From contig CM026429.1 in NCBI GenBank assembly GCA_014871385.1, positions 4,056,083 to 4,120,082 on the forward strand: a stretch of 64,000 nt of DNA. The letters run 5' to 3'. Below the pieces are notes generated by a model. The model did not search any database. It was not told where the DNA came from and saw only the letters and a list, made by a program, of their open reading frames with translations. Origin of the DNA: Ceratodon purpureus (lineage: Eukaryota; Streptophyta; Bryopsida; Pseudoditrichales; Ditrichaceae). Shown in pieces: positions 11,517-25,064 of this stretch. Every line of letters starts with the position of its first letter. Positions within the stretch are counted from its first letter, which is position 1. The position numbers were made by a program, and so were the translations under genes.

Positions 11517-13373
11517 ATGTCTTCGGCGGTAGCGGGGACGGGGGACGAGGACGTGAGCATGGCGACGCAGCAGAAGCGGAGGTGGATTAAGTATTACTGC
11601 GAGGAGTGCAAGGCGTGGGAGACGCGGGAGATGTTCGAGGTGGCGAAATTGGGGCAGGGCGGGGTGGCGACGCAGTCGACTGCATCGCCCCCGGGGAGCT
11701 CCGCATTGTGGTCGTGGGGCTGCTCCAAGCTCGTCCGCCACGCCACGTTCCAGACGTTCCGGGTGCAGGAGCTCAACGACGCCGATGGTCACGACGCCGC
11801 GCCCAAGCTTGACTTTCCTAGCACCGAGTCTCCGGCGTCCACTGAACCCGTCGGCCAGGTTTGAACCATCGTCGAGCTCTCTTGAATATTTTCTGTTTCA
11901 TCAAACTATTTCTGCAAGAAGATGAAAATTCGTCGCACTTTGTACTATTGGAGATGAATTAGGACGAGTCATGTCGACTGCAATTTCTTGGCGAAAGAAT
12001 TTGTTCGTAAATAAGCAAGCAAGGTGTCCTTCATTATTTTACTATTGCCAAGGATATTATGAACTGTAGTGGGAGCTTGTTTGCGGTGTTGTGCAAGTTG
12101 CTATACTGGGTCGGAGTTTCGAGTGCCGACTATCAGCTAGTACCGCCTAGGCGAGGTTTTGTTGTGAGTGACATGGCGCTTTGTGGTTGTTAAGGTTCAG
12201 CAGCCAACGCATCCTGGGAATACAGAAGCGACGGAGGAAGTGAGTGCGCTGCAAACAGTGCACGCTGCATCGCAGTCCAACGGATCGTCGCAAAGCAAGC
12301 GCCCGAAACGGAATGTGCGCTCCGCTTACGCGCGTGACTCAGTCACTGATCAGGCTACCTCGCCCGTCAATTCGCAAGGAGGGGTCACCTCTTCGTCGCC
12401 GGATGAGGTTGTGCCAGATGAGAATGGAGCTAGTACCGTCCATGTCAAGAACAATCCCAAGGTTACGAAGAATTCGAAAGACTCCAAAGATTCTAAAGAT
12501 TCTAAAGAGTCCAAAGACTCCAAAGACACTAAAGACTCCAAAGACTCTAAAGACGGGGAAGCAGCGACCGCTGCTGCGGACACCTCTGTTCTAGAAAGCC
12601 CAGCCGTGATCGATGCCGAGCATCATGAAAGTGAGTTCACATTCAATTTCGTTTGAAGTTCGAAAGGTTTTGGCTGTTTGGATTGATTTTTGTTCTATTT
12701 ATGAGTATTGGTTGTGCATTTAAGCAAGAGATTGGTTATTTTCCGAACTTGTTAGTGTTAGAATTTGGAATCGTTGTATCCAAGGCCATTGATCGTTGTG
12801 AAATGACTCAACAGATGGCGTTCATAAGAGACCCAGAAGGTTGACAGCCGGAGATCGGTACCTTGCGCAAGCTCTGCAGGATGAGAAGCCGTCAAGAGCG
12901 GCAGCTAAACCTCTAGCTGAAGTGAATGACGTGAAGCCATCTCAGTCTTCACTAGAAATGAAAAGACCCAAACGCGTCACTGCCGGGCTTCGAGGGGCGG
13001 TGCTCTCTGCAGAGAATGCTAAATCTTCTCCTTCTCCTAGGGTATGACTTCTTTAGGTTTCTTTGGATGTGGCATCCCACTTGTTAGGGAAACTTTTGTA
13101 GGCAAGAGAATTGTCATAATCCATCTTTTTTTGTTTGCAAAGTGGTACAGGTTTAATTCTAGGAGCTAGAGAATGTGAAAACACGGTATAAATTTATGGC
13201 CGCATTGTGATAAACTTCAATCAATAACTTGAAGTAGGTGGTTTTTTCCTTGGATTGAGCAGGTTTTGGCGAAAAAGGAGGAGAAGAAGGATGCAGTGCA
13301 CGAAGTGCGGACCAGATCTGAAACTGCAAAGAAGCCATCGAAGAAGAATAGGAAACTGGGTGACCTTTACTAG
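11517..13373 (+). CDS. Unrecognised basic/acidic protein, probably nuclear, 4 exons
   Basis: Exons are 11517-11858, 12201-12630, 12848-13041 and 13263-13373; phases close to 1077 nt (358 residues). The second acceptor could also be 12195, which keeps frame and adds Val-Gln. The first true ATG is at 11517 (MSSAVAGTG). Residues 15-45 include KRRWIKYYCEECKAWETREMFEVAK, a short Cys-containing basic stretch. KRPKR occurs twice, near 147-151 (followed by NVRSA) and 296-300 (followed by VTAGL), like two copies of one short motif and also like nuclear localisation signals. Around residues 207-236 there is a run of Ser-Lys-Asp triplets. The C-terminus is Lys-rich (KKPSKKNRKLGDLY). I do not recognise the family. 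A chromatin or RNA-related role is only a guess from composition. Confidence 0.72.
12470..12555 (+). repeat. Tandem codon triplets encoding Ser-Lys-Asp
   Basis: About nine near-copies of a 9-bp unit (tccaaagac and variants) lie in exon 2 of the gene at 11517 and keep its frame. They encode a charged, probably disordered linker. Confidence 0.8.
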
Positions 13374-14714
13374 TTCTCCTAACGACAAGGTATAAAACTA
13401 ACTTCAACATTTTATTTGTTTCGTGGGCTCGTTTCATGGATCATAAGCATTCGACTTGGTCCTGGATCAATGCTTTGTTCAATCGTATCTATTCTCAGAG
13501 CTTGCTGCTTACCCTAGTGTTCGTAACGCAGGATAAAATATGCCAGACGATGGACAGCTCCAAGCTTGTGAACATAGGGTACATCATCAACATCTGGATT
13601 GTAGGAAGGACCACATGCCTTGAAACTCTGTACAACATGCAGCAAACTCAAAGTGGATAGTGAAGACAGGTTTTGAACGAAGAGAATTTAGTTGTGATGG
13701 GCTCCAATTTAAGAGGATGAGTAGATTTTGTGCAATTATGTGAAGTAGGAGTAGTGCAGCTGGTTATGAGTGTTATAGTGTTCATAGGAGGCGGCTGAAT
13801 CTGGGAGTTTGGGACAAGACAGATCATGTATAGAAGACCCTGAAATTATCAAAAATATTGTGTACGTGGAATTCTAGTTGGCGTGATTTGCTTCAAAGCT
13901 TCAGAATTTGATTGGACAGGGTATTGTAAATATCTAGGAGTGCCAATTACTATAGTCAAAAGGGGCAGCATCTATAATATTGATGTATAGTAGATTAGAA
14001 GAAATATGGCTGCATTTTACTAGAAAGTGGTGTCATAAAGTACTCCATTATCGATCTGGATAAAATCTTTTAGGGTACAAGCTCAGGTCGCACCACTGCT
14101 TTCAACTTGTGCGTCATGATATAATTGAGGTGACGTCCTGGAGTGAGCAAGATCAGGATGAATCCAAAATTTGCCAGTTACTATTGTGATCTGGGTATGC
14201 GGCAATGTTACCAAATATTTTTGTACAGGTGCATTTGAATTCTTTCCTATCAATTGAAGTGCGTTTCTGCCAAACTTCAACACAGGATCTACGTGGTGGT
14301 TGCACATTGATGCGTAAAAGTGGGAGTTCCTATTTGAAAATTTTAAGATGTACTACATTATTAACGTGATTTGACCCATTCCAGTCGAGTCACAGGAACT
14401 TTTGAGCTGCAGTGAAATTCTGACAAATGATGTGACCAATGCTGCAAGAAAAAATCATACGGAAAACAACATTAACGCTGACAGAAACGGTCGGTCACAT
14501 TTCCATGTAGGATCAAAAGTCTTTACAGAAGGGAGTTTGAACCTCAAGAGCGTCGGAAATCCATTGGCAAACATTCCCATGAGCTGCCCACTTTGTTCAA
14601 AAACCCATCTACACCTGCAGTTTTAGCACAAAATTTACAGACTGATGTTACAACCTTGTTCACGTGCATATACAAGGTAAATATTATAAGAAGCTGATGG
14701 TAGAGTCTGTTCGT
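13374..14714. other. Intergenic between convergent genes
   Basis: This holds the 3' regions of the plus-strand gene ending at 13373 and the minus-strand gene ending at 14715. Nothing coding is seen. Confidence 0.5.
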
Positions 14715-17114
14715 TTATCCACTTGCGGCGAGCTCCTGGACATGCTTGAGATCCAAAAGACCACGAGCACCCCAACCTCTTGCACCGTCTGGAACCTCGG
14801 GCCTGAATTTCTCGTACAGATGATATGCCCGGCTGCCGATCTCCTCTGGCTCCAGCGAGTTTGCTAAAGCTTCAAATGCCTCTGCATCAACACACATTGA
14901 TCAGACAATGTATTAGCCATGTCTCAATTACTGGAGCTCTGGATTGAGACAGAGTAAGACCCCCAAAAATGGGAACATGTAGCGGAAGAATTCCAAACCA
15001 ACCTCGGACGCGATCATAGTCATCTTTAAAGGCACGATGGAGATAGGCCTTCACAGAGTTGGGAGCGATAGCTTTCCCCGACTCCAGAGCAAAACGTCCC
15101 TTGTCGGTTGTCTTCCCATACACGCTGTTACCAAAAACATCAAACTTCTCCTTCTTGGCTTTCTTTTTATCCGATTCAGCCTCTGGGTCTTTCGGACCGT
15201 CCTCTATAACACCAATCTTCTTGCCCTTTGAGTGAGCAAAAAGACCAGAAATTGCCTTGCCAAAAGTAACAGCTTCATCGAAGGTAAACCCCTGTCGCTC
15301 CGCCACTGCCGCAACCCACATGGTCAGGACCGGTGCTCGGTTTACTTTGATCTCCCCTTCCTGTTTCAACATCAAAACCTACTTCTGTGAGCATGCAAAA
15401 CAATCACTACCAAAAACATAGATGCAAAACCTTGAGAATAACCATAATGTTCAAAAGTCACGGCGTCCGTGCACACAAGAATTTGTGTAATGTACCCCAC
15501 CTTTGATGATCGAGGAGTATCGGTTCCTTCATCCTTTGCCTCGGCCTTCGGTTCCTCCTCCTCTTCCTCCTCCTCCTCCTTTACATCCTCCTTTGCATCG
15601 TCTTTGGGTTCTTCTTCCTTTTTGGCAGGCTCCTCTGCTTCATCCTTCTTCACATCTGGTACAACCGTGCTTTCCTGAGATTTCTCTTCATCAGCAGGGC
15701 CTGCCTTGCGCTTTCGCCCAGGTTTCTTTTTCTGCTCTGCTGAAGTACAAAGTACATGTCAGAAAACGAACGTCACCTCTCTCCATGTGGGTTAATCCAA
15801 ACCCAGATGACCAAACACAGAGATGCATTCGGTGTCAAAACGATACTTCAGTCCATGCAAAAGATAGAGAACATAAGTGGTATTCAACCTTCGCTTGGGC
15901 CAGGCCTATGTGCTAGTCTTTGAAAATGGCATGGTATTGTACACTCGGGACCTATGCTTCTTAACATGCCGGCTTCGTGTTCATATTTTAAACATTATTT
16001 TTATCATAGTTTAACCATTAGAGTATGAAAATAAATACGAGTATCGCCTGACCACATCCACGAGAGTTTACCTGTCTTGGCATCCTGTCCATTTTCTTTG
16101 GTTTCTCCTCCCTTGGACTGCCCCCGTGTTCGCATACTGTAGCGAGTGCCCTGTTCTTCTACCAGAGGTTCTTTGACGGGCGTCGCGTCTGTACGAACAC
16201 ACGCGGCACAAGTTAGGGATGCCGCTTGACGATACCATCTCTATTATTAGAGAACCCTACTTCAATATACTTCGTCATCCAAGACTCTGCAGGTCTTGAA
16301 GAATGACTCAACAAGGATTCCCTTCAGAGAGCATGCACCGAACTGGACTTTCGATTGTGCTGCAACCTGTCCAGTTACTTCTCTGCCTAGGACAAGCTGT
16401 ATCGTCATGAAGATGAAGATGAAGATGGAAGGTCTACCATTGCAGGAGGACCCATTTCATGCAGCCTACAAGTGTTCGTTGCTTCTCACGGTAAAACCAA
16501 GACTACATCCGTACGTTGGGCATGCTCACATTTTAAAAGAGGTTTGTGCTTCTTCTGACATGGAACCTGATGGATGTTTCAAGAAATTCTAGGCTCTTAT
16601 GGAGGTTCTCAGAAAAGTTAAACTTTTAGGCTTCTAGAAAGAAGCCCATCAACTGCATCGACTGCTTCAAAACCCCTATAGCATGAGCTTTGGAGCTTTG
16701 CAATAACTAGTGCATCCGCAAACAACAGACGAATCCTCTGTAAGGGCGGCGTAAAGAAACAGCAAAGACCACTCCTTTCACGAAACAGAGACGGGCTGTT
16801 CATTTCCAAATGGTGAGATCATACTCGACACTCATTTCACATCGAGGGACATCAGGCCTCGCAACAAGTTTGAGTAGGGAAATATAAAAATAATAACCCT
16901 CACGATGTCTGTCATCTCAAACCACCTCTACCTCACATCAGCGAGTCCTGAGCTCATGCTACCTCCCCAAACCCAAAGCTCCACAAAAACACAAAGAACA
17001 TGCACAAACTGAAACCTAGTCCAAAATTCATGAAGCACACGCACCAGCTTCCTCAGTCGCCTTGGCCGGCTGGCCATTCTTCGCGTTGCCCTTGGCAGGC
17101 CGTCCTCGAGGCAT
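14715..17114 (-). CDS. AT-hook protein with conserved C-terminal domain, 5 exons
   Basis: Minus-strand exons are 17045-17114, 16072-16188, 15501-15736, 15003-15378 and 14715-14881; phases close to 966 nt (321 residues). The protein opens with MPRGRPAKG, an AT-hook (Arg-Gly-Arg-Pro core) that would bind the minor groove of AT-rich DNA, and has a second basic patch KKPGRKRKAGP near 64-74. Residues about 85-140 are a long Glu/Lys stretch with nine consecutive Glu. From about 142 to the end there is an ordered domain (VNRAPVLTMWVAAVAERQGF, then a GKAISGLFAHSKGKKIG segment and a helical C-terminus) that resembles a widespread uncharacterised family with the INRAPVLTLWAAVVAERLG-like signature; I recall that signature but no name. 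A nuclear, chromatin-linked protein is likely; its exact role is unknown. Confidence 0.78.
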
Positions 17115-20100
17115 CTCTCCGTGTCAACTAATTATCCCCACCCCCACACACACCCCACAGTCACTCCCTCACTCACTCAAACATAAACACACACATACAC
17201 ACATAAACTCCCTCTCGCACATACATGCACATACACATACACATACAAAAACCAACCTGCAAAAGCAAACTGGAAACTTGAAAAGCTGAACTTGGGAATT
17301 AAACTCCACTGATCCAAAGAAAAAAGAACAACAACCAAAAAAAAAGAACCCCAAAGAAAAATTCCTCCGAACAACAAACTTGCATGTGGGCCCAGCCAGA
17401 CGGCCTCACCAGCTCACCAGACCTGCTCGGAGCTTGCAGCTGCTCACAAATCCTTGCACTATCTATCAAGCTATGAAGTTTGAACACTTCACCCTTCACT
17501 CTTCACTCTTGAGTCTTCAAAGTTGCCCCCAAGTTGCCATGTAAGTTAAATTAATACCACCTCTTGGATTGTCCCCTCACATTGTCTGTGTGAAGGGCTC
17601 GGACGTGAAAATAGTGAACCCGGCCCTTTTCCTGTCCCTGCCCCATGTCTCCCTGACCTGCCCTTTTTGCTTGTCCTCTCCAATGACACGTACTACTACA
17701 AACCTGTGCAAGACATCAACATGTAAACTAGGCATGGATAAGCTGTGGCACGTGTAGGACCCCTACGGAGTCTGCCCTGATTGCGAGCATCGCACACAAC
17801 CATCTCTCTCACCAGAGCTCCAGGGACAGCAGCAGCTTCGACCGGCGCCGGCAGAATTGTGTGCATCACAGCTTCGATCATCACCACGACGCAGTCACAG
17901 AGTTCTTACAGACACAGACGTTGTACTGGCTCACCTCACTTCAGTGGCAATCCAGCCCGGCCCACTTTGTTCTCTTCTGCAATAAATTTATACCAAATGA
18001 TGCTAAAACCAACACTGACTGATCTTTCCATATGGTGACATGGGCCCATCCTTCCCAGCGGTTGTTGATCTTCACACGCAAGGTGTGGAATAATGCATTT
18101 TTCCAGGTTGGTTCTGTTTAAGGTGAGAGCCTTTTTTCTACATGTAAGTTATTCAGTGAGTGAGGAGTGATAATGTTGTCATTCATTGATATTGACAACC
18201 ATGCAGTTGAGCTACAGGAGACGTGATGATGGGAGCAGGTTACAGTGGGTCAAGGTAGGGGCAGTGTTGGAGATGAATTGAAATTCTGGGCATATTGATA
18301 TGGATTTAGGGCAGGGGTGTGGGGACTGGTACTCTAGGAATGGAATATTTGTGCTAGAGAATAGGGGGAATGAGATTTGGGGGAGATTGGGGAGAGATCA
18401 TGGTTCATGTGGGTTGAGGTTGAGAGGATATAATCTTTTGAAAAGTGAGTATTGAGGTTTCTTCTTTTGATTTTTTTTAGAACTTTCACCTCATTTACTT
18501 ATCACAACACTAACTTTCTCAATTTGAGAACACAAAGCCATCTTTTTTGAAAATTAAAGATAAGTGAATTTTTAGTTTATAGGAAGAATTTTAAAACTTT
18601 TTCCTGAAATTTAGGAACTAAGATCTTGCAATGAGTTTTGATTCTAACTCTAAATTTTTGAGAGGGAGTCTTTAACAAGGTCACTGTAAATGTGCTTGGT
18701 TTAGCAAAGGTAGTAAATGACAGTTTTGAGGGGAATACATTCTTGGGTTGGTAGGGGCTAAGTAATATTGTAATTGGAAACCATTATGGACAGTGCAATT
18801 CTAGACAATGGGGCAACCCAACCTGTCAAATTATCATGATCTGGACTATGCAGGGAGTCGCTGCTGTTCCTGTCAAGCTGAGTCACCATTTCACCTTCTC
18901 AGGGTGAAACCAACTTTTGAAAAGCTCCATGTCACCTGATGATGCTAACCAGGGTGAAGGTAATGACATGTTTTAATCTTATGAAAATATTTTGATCTCA
19001 GCTTAGGCAGATCAAATGATGATTCCATTTAAATCTCAATGTTGGAGCACCTAATCTGATTTTAAGATATATCTTTGTTGGGGCCAATTTGTAAGGTATA
19101 CCTTCCCTATATCAAAATACTACGATTTAATTGAAAATCGCATATATTGTCTAAGTGGTTTAAGGCGCTTCAAACCATTAATCAATCATGTTAGGACAAT
19201 CATATTCAAGCTTTTTTTTTCATAAGGATTTTAGTTGAATTAGATCAATTATATTCATTCATATATTTACATATAAAATAATTATAGGATATCGTGGTTA
19301 TATGAAATAATGGCCATGTCTGACAATAGTCAAGTCTTTATTCTGTATCGATAGGATTTTTTTAATTTATTTGTAATATATTTTAATCTTTGAAGACTCA
19401 AATTGTTTGACGATTGGAACACATTGTTACTTTTAAAGAACCATATATGTATAAATGGAAGTGAAATATGGAAATAATAGTCATGCATCTTCAAATATAC
19501 TAGGTGAGGTTGATACAGATTATATAAGTATCATTTGGATTAAATGACCATATTGTTTCAAAATTCTAAAGTATAGTTGTTGGCACTTTTGCATATAACG
19601 TCTATTTCTGAATATTTTTTAAAAAAAATATTGATGTGTCTCTAATAACCTCCATATTTCAAGAACTAATCCAAAATTTATTAAACACTGAAGTTCAAAT
19701 TTAGACAACCTTGTAATAAAATGTTAGCTTGATCTTCAAAATACCTTTGATCAATTTGAGATTTTTATTGAAAAAAAAACTTGAATAATAATATCTTTTG
19801 ACCAATTGTATTAAAATTGAGCTCCATCTACAAAAAAGGAGATATTTAAGTATATATTAATAAAACAAGGGCATACGGTTTTTCCAAATTAGATACAAAA
19901 TAATTGGTGGTATCTTGATGTATGAAGATCATTGAAATTAAGAGTATTTAAAAAAATAAGAATTGGAGTTTTTTCGTCCAACAAATCCATCTTCTCTTCA
20001 TTATTCATTTCATCATTTTACAAGCTTTCCATCAAATCTACCCATTTCTTATTACAAAATTAGTGTAAGTCTAAAAGACATGCCTGCACAAGCTTCTAAT

Positions 20101-20473
20101 GCCATCATATCCCATAAAATAAAAACATTCTCTTAACAATGACTACCTATTCTACAAGAAACATTACTTGAATCCTAATTCACTTGTCTTTCTAAAATAT
20201 GCAACTCAGTTTATCACCCAAAGAATAATTTATATATGTTTTTAGAATCCTACACTTATTTTTTGGTCTCTTTGTAATGCATTATGAACATCTTCATACA
20301 CAATGCAAGTTGTCCTTCTATTCATGCATCCAATTCAAAATCACATAACATCTTGTTTTCTTAACACAAAATTTTAAAAGATATGTAAGTTTAAAAATAT
20401 AATTTTTTTGAAACCATCATAACAAATGCAAATTGCTTTTGCACATTCTAAATATATTTAACGTATTTTCATA

Positions 20474-20538
<65 letters not shown>

Positions 20539-20821
20539 TCATCATCATCATCACAAGGATTTGCATTTTCTAAACCAACATGTTTTCTCTGAACTATATA
20601 ATACTTTTATTTTAATCATAAGGTATTCTCAATAAATATCAAATCAAGATTTAAAAAATATATATAATTCTATTAATAAATTCAATGATTCATAGAAATG
20701 ATTATAAAAAGGGGGGCCATAAGCACTACCAGTTTGCAACAGTTAACAGGTCATTTCATAATCTGGTTCCTCTAATATAGTCAGACCCATATTTTTATAG
20801 ACACTTTGAAACGATATTATG
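17115..20821. other. 5' region of the AT-hook gene, then AT-rich spacer
   Basis: 17115-17520 is CA-rich (CACATA-type runs near 17185-17250) and probably forms the 5' untranslated region and promoter of the minus-strand gene. From about 18000 onward the sequence becomes strongly AT-rich without any gene signal. Confidence 0.5.
20479..20536. repeat. AT dinucleotide microsatellite with adjoining CAT run
   Basis: About 29 AT units are followed directly by about five CAT units (20537-20553). Confidence 0.95.
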
Positions 20822-21807
20822 TTTCTAAGTGGCCTATCTAATTCGAAGAAATCATTGGCATCGGACAAGATTCTGTTGTGTTGCATTGTAGAAATAGTAA
20901 TTTGGTGCCATGTGTGAATTGATGAAATTTACAAGGACATGTTCAAGGTGACTGAAAAACATTTTCTGTATTCTTAGTCCTACAAATAGTGTACAATGAC
21001 ATAGATATCATGTACTTTTTTAATTGAAATAAATTTCTGAATTACTCATATATTCTAGAAATTTTGGATTGGGGGAGAGATTTTCGACCTCTCAAACACG
21101 CAGCCACCTGCTGATGACGTGTCCGTGAAAAGTGTGCTGCTGACGTGGACGAAGGCCTTTATAGCTCAGTGGTAGAGCGTCAGTCTTGTAAACTGAAGGT
21201 CCGGTGTTCAATCCACCGTGGAGGCATCTCTGATTGGCTGCTGCTCCGGTCAGCGAGATAAAATTTCAGACTTCTCATGACGTCGATATTGGGACCATAG
21301 TCATTCACCTCTTCTTTCTTTCCATTTTGTCTGTTTTCATTTTTCATCTGTTGATGTCACACATGTATTCCACTTGGTAGATTTCAGTGAGACAATTTTT
21401 GAAGACTTGAAGTTGAAAATTTATGAATGTTGGTAGGATTTGGTTTGAATTTGGGTAGGCTACAACCTCTCACAATCTCCCATTTTCCACCCACACTAGG
21501 TATCATACAAAGGGCATAACGGGCCAAGACTAGTATGCAAAGGGTGGGCATTTATAACATATTAGGCCCAATGTTTTCTCATCCATAAACTTCGATGAGA
21601 ATTTTCATTCAACACGCACTTATCATATGTTGGTCAAATTTTAGCTAATTTGGTGTTTTAAAAAAAATCATTTGTTGCAATTCTCATTGCTTGTAGAGCT
21701 TGCAAATCATGGGTAGCTACTCCATCTACAAATATCCACAAAAAGAGACTTGCCTCTTGAATTTCTACAAAATACATTGATCCCTCGCAAGAATATTCAT
21801 GAATATT
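20822..21807 (+). repeat. Left arm of 986-bp inverted duplication carrying tRNA-Thr
   Basis: This arm is the reverse complement of 24079-25064. Both arms are 986 bp, so no net gap is needed, and I find only a few substitutions (for example at the outer end taagtgg versus taactgg, and ttttgg versus ttcgg near 21063). The arm holds a whole tRNA-Thr gene. No target-site duplication is obvious at the outer ends. Confidence 0.93.
21155..21226 (+). tRNA. trnT-UGU: tRNA-Thr (anticodon TGT)
   Basis: A complete cloverleaf folds: acceptor GCCTTTA pairs with TGGAGGC (including G-U pairs), the D-arm is GCTCAGTGGTAGAGC, the anticodon stem is TCAGT/ACTGA around loop CTTGTAA (anticodon at 21187-21189), and the T-arm is CCGGTGTTCAATCCACCG-like. 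A and B boxes are both present. No intron and no encoded CCA, as expected for a nuclear gene. No strong T-run terminator follows directly. Confidence 0.9.
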
Positions 21808-24078
21808 TTCTTTACTTTATTGAGGAAAATAAAAGTCGGTTATTCTTCTACTTCAAAGAACCTTAGATTATATATTATCCGACGTCCTTTGAGAACATAC
21901 TTTCCATTCTTCACCTTGAAGTTGAGAAATCCATACTCTTCTTTTAAGTAAGTTTTGAAGGTGATAAGTGCATTTGATTAACTTCTAAATCCGTATCAAT
22001 ATTATCAGCATTATGCAATATTATATATTCATTTGCACTTTCAAATAATGAATCATTTGGGGAAATGACCATTGAAGCAAAATAATTTTTTGGCACCTCA
22101 CAAGATGTCATTGGGTTTTTTGTTATGTGATGATGGAATGCTTGTACTTATGGTCATTAATTGAATCTCGTAGAGCACCTATGTAAAGTTTTCTCCTTTA
22201 GTGTCATTTTAGACCAATCAAATATATTGTAGAAAGTTTCTTCAAGAAAATATACTTAATTTTATATATTTTTATATATTATACTCGTTTCAATTTTAAA
22301 AAACTTAATATAGCCATATAGCAAGACAAAAATAATACAATTATGAGGCTTTGTCTTTAATAGCTTTATATGAACTTAAGAATTGAAGATCAATTTGTTC
22401 TTAATGTAGTTGAAGTATTTTTGAGTTATAAATAGATGAACAAGGTTTTTTATTCAGTTTTACTTCAATTAGAGTGTCTTGCACTAATCAACGACAATAC
22501 TTATATATAGTATCAATTTAAAATTCATAATTTACATCTTAAGTGATGGAATTTAATGGAAATGAAAATTAATAAAAGCCTTACGATAAGATAACCATAT
22601 ATGTGAGCTTCATAATTCATAGTGTAGGAATAAAAAAATAACCGATACCTCCAAATCCAAAGCTTATTTGGCTAACAAGGTGATAATTTTTCAAAGATAA
22701 TATTCCTTTAGTTAGTTATAGATATTGTTGCTAGCTCAAAAAAAAATATGTAAAGTTCCAAGCTAAATCCACCTATTACGTCAAGTATCTTCAATGATTT
22801 CATCATTACACCCTAACATGTTTACTCCAATCATTGATATTTCAAGTATACTAGAGTTCAATATTATCACAATAAAATATTCATGGTCAATGATAGTAGC
22901 TCCATTGTCTCCTATCCAATGTAATGTAAGGGTCCCTCAACCAATAAGCCTAGAACAAAAACCAAAATGTCTTTTATTGAACACCAATATTTTTGATTTA
23001 TTCGTATCAATTGACTTATTGTAGTCATAAATATTATGAGCATCATATCCAAATACATCATTTAAATGTTTCACTCTCATTGGTGCAGTTCAATAAATAA
23101 GGCTTTAATATGCTCCAATATGATTCATTTTAAAGCCAGATACATCATATTTAGTATGATTAAACTCATCATCACATTATAAATAACAACTTGTAAGATC
23201 ATCAATAATTATTTTATTGAAAGTACATGATAAACATACAAAAATTGCCAACTCGTCATATTAATCTACATTTTATCAAAAAGAATTTAGTTAGAAAAAA
23301 GTTGAGTTTCTTTTATTTATCATTCAAATGAACTTTGATGAAGAAAGTCCGGAACATAAACAGTTTCATGCCAATCTTGACCAGGATAATTATCTCCATT
23401 ATGCTTCTTCAAATAAATGTCTGCTTCAAGTTGCGTTTAGACATATAATAAAATCTTTATAAGCAGTAGTAATTCATGGTATGAAATAAAAATAGTACAC
23501 CGCAGTCAATTTAACAAAATTAATTCAATACTAAGTTTATATTCAAAAATGAAATGATATAAAATCAGACAATAACATCACCATTTGGAAACAAAAACTT
23601 ACTAGAGTCAACAATGATGACACATTGTTATTATGTTGCTTCTAATTCATCAACAAATAAATGTAGTTACTTCAATGGAAATCCCATTCTAACATGTGTA
23701 GTCTCTCAATTTTTCATTCCTCAATTATGGTTTTAGACTAATAGACAAAAGCATGTATATAATCTGGGTTTTCAATAGGATATGAAAATTACCCTTCTAG
23801 ATGCTATGAAATTAGAAAATGTAAAGAGATTCAATACACCAATAATATCCAAATGATACTATTTCATCATTTCCGAAATATCTTTATAAAGTATAATCTA
23901 GCATCAACACTAAAATACACTCTCTCCAAGCAATGTCAAAAATCATTCCAAAAGTGTCATTAAATCATACTATCTTCTAAATTCCAAATAACAATGATCT
24001 TTAATATATTCACAATTTTTTTATTTTTCAAAAATTCAATGCAAACTTGAATCTAAAGCACGATAAAATACTAGAGAG
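21808..24078. other. AT-rich spacer of the tRNA-Thr inverted duplication
   Basis: The 2271-bp loop between the two arms is AT-rich and broken by stop codons in all frames. It may hold decayed transposon sequence, but I cannot identify a protein domain. Confidence 0.6.
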
Positions 24079-25064
24079 AATATTCATGAATATTCTTGCG
24101 AGGGATCAATGTATTTTGTAGAAATTCAAGAGGCAAGTCTCTTTTTGTGGATATTTGTAGATGGAGTAGCTACCCATGATTTGCAAGCTCTACAAGCAAT
24201 GAGAATTGCAACAAATGATTTTTTTTAAAACACCAAATTAGCTAAAATTTGACCAACATATGATAAGTGCGTGTTGAATGAAAATTCTCATCGAAGTTTA
24301 TGGATGAGAAAACATTGGGCCTAATATGTTATAAATGCCCACCCTTTGCATACTAGTCTTGGCCCGTTATGCCCTTTGTATGATACCTAGTGTGGGTGGA
24401 AAATGGGAGATTGTGAGAGGTTGTAGCCTACCCAAATTCAAACCAAATCCTACCAACATTCATAAATTTTCAACTTCAAGTCTTCAAAAATTGTCTCACT
24501 GAAATCTACCAAGTGGAATACATGTGTGACATCAACAGATGAAAAATGAAAACAGACAAAATGGAAAGAAAGAAGAGGTGAATGACTATGGTCCCAATAT
24601 CGACGTCATGAGAAGTCTGAAATTTTATCTCGCTGACCGGAGCAGCAGCCAATCAGAGATGCCTCCACGGTGGATTGAACACCGGACCTTCAGTTTACAA
24701 GACTGACGCTCTACCACTGAGCTATAAAGGCCTTCGTCCACGTCAGCAGCACACTTTTCACGGACACGTCATCAGCAGGTGGCTGCGTGTTTGAGAGGTC
24801 GAAAATCTCTCCCCCAATCCGAAATTTCTAGAATATATGAGTAATTCAGAAATTTATTTCAATTAAAAAAGTACATGATATCTATGTCATTGTACACTAT
24901 TTGTAGGACTAAGAATACAGAAAATGTTTTTCAGTCACCTTGAACATGTCCTTGTAAATTTCATCAATTCACACATGGCACCAAATTACTATTTCTACAA
25001 TGCAACACAACAGAATCTTGTCCGATGCCAATGATTTCTTCGAATTAGATAGGCCAGTTAGAAA
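24079..25064 (-). repeat. Right arm of 986-bp inverted duplication carrying tRNA-Thr
   Basis: Reverse complement of 20822-21807 with the same length and only a few substitutions. The inner end is at the aatattcatgaatattc palindrome that also ends the left arm. Confidence 0.93.
24660..24731 (-). tRNA. trnT-UGU: tRNA-Thr (anticodon TGT), second copy
   Basis: It is identical in sequence to the copy at 21155-21226, on the opposite strand, with the anticodon complement at 24697-24699. All cloverleaf stems are intact, so both copies may be functional. Confidence 0.9.

Noticed and set aside
10831..11517. Minus-strand open frame of 228 codons rich in His, Pro, Thr
   Set aside because: Low-complexity complement of the GT-rich 5' region and CATACA/CAT repeats of the gene at 11517.
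15503..15916. Plus-strand Pro/Ser-rich frame
   Set aside because: Antisense to the Glu-rich exon of the AT-hook gene, which has consistent splice sites.
21808..24078. Possible decayed copia-type polyprotein in the tRNA-Thr loop
   Set aside because: Some short stretches felt retrotransposon-like, but no motif such as protease, integrase or RT could be read in any frame.
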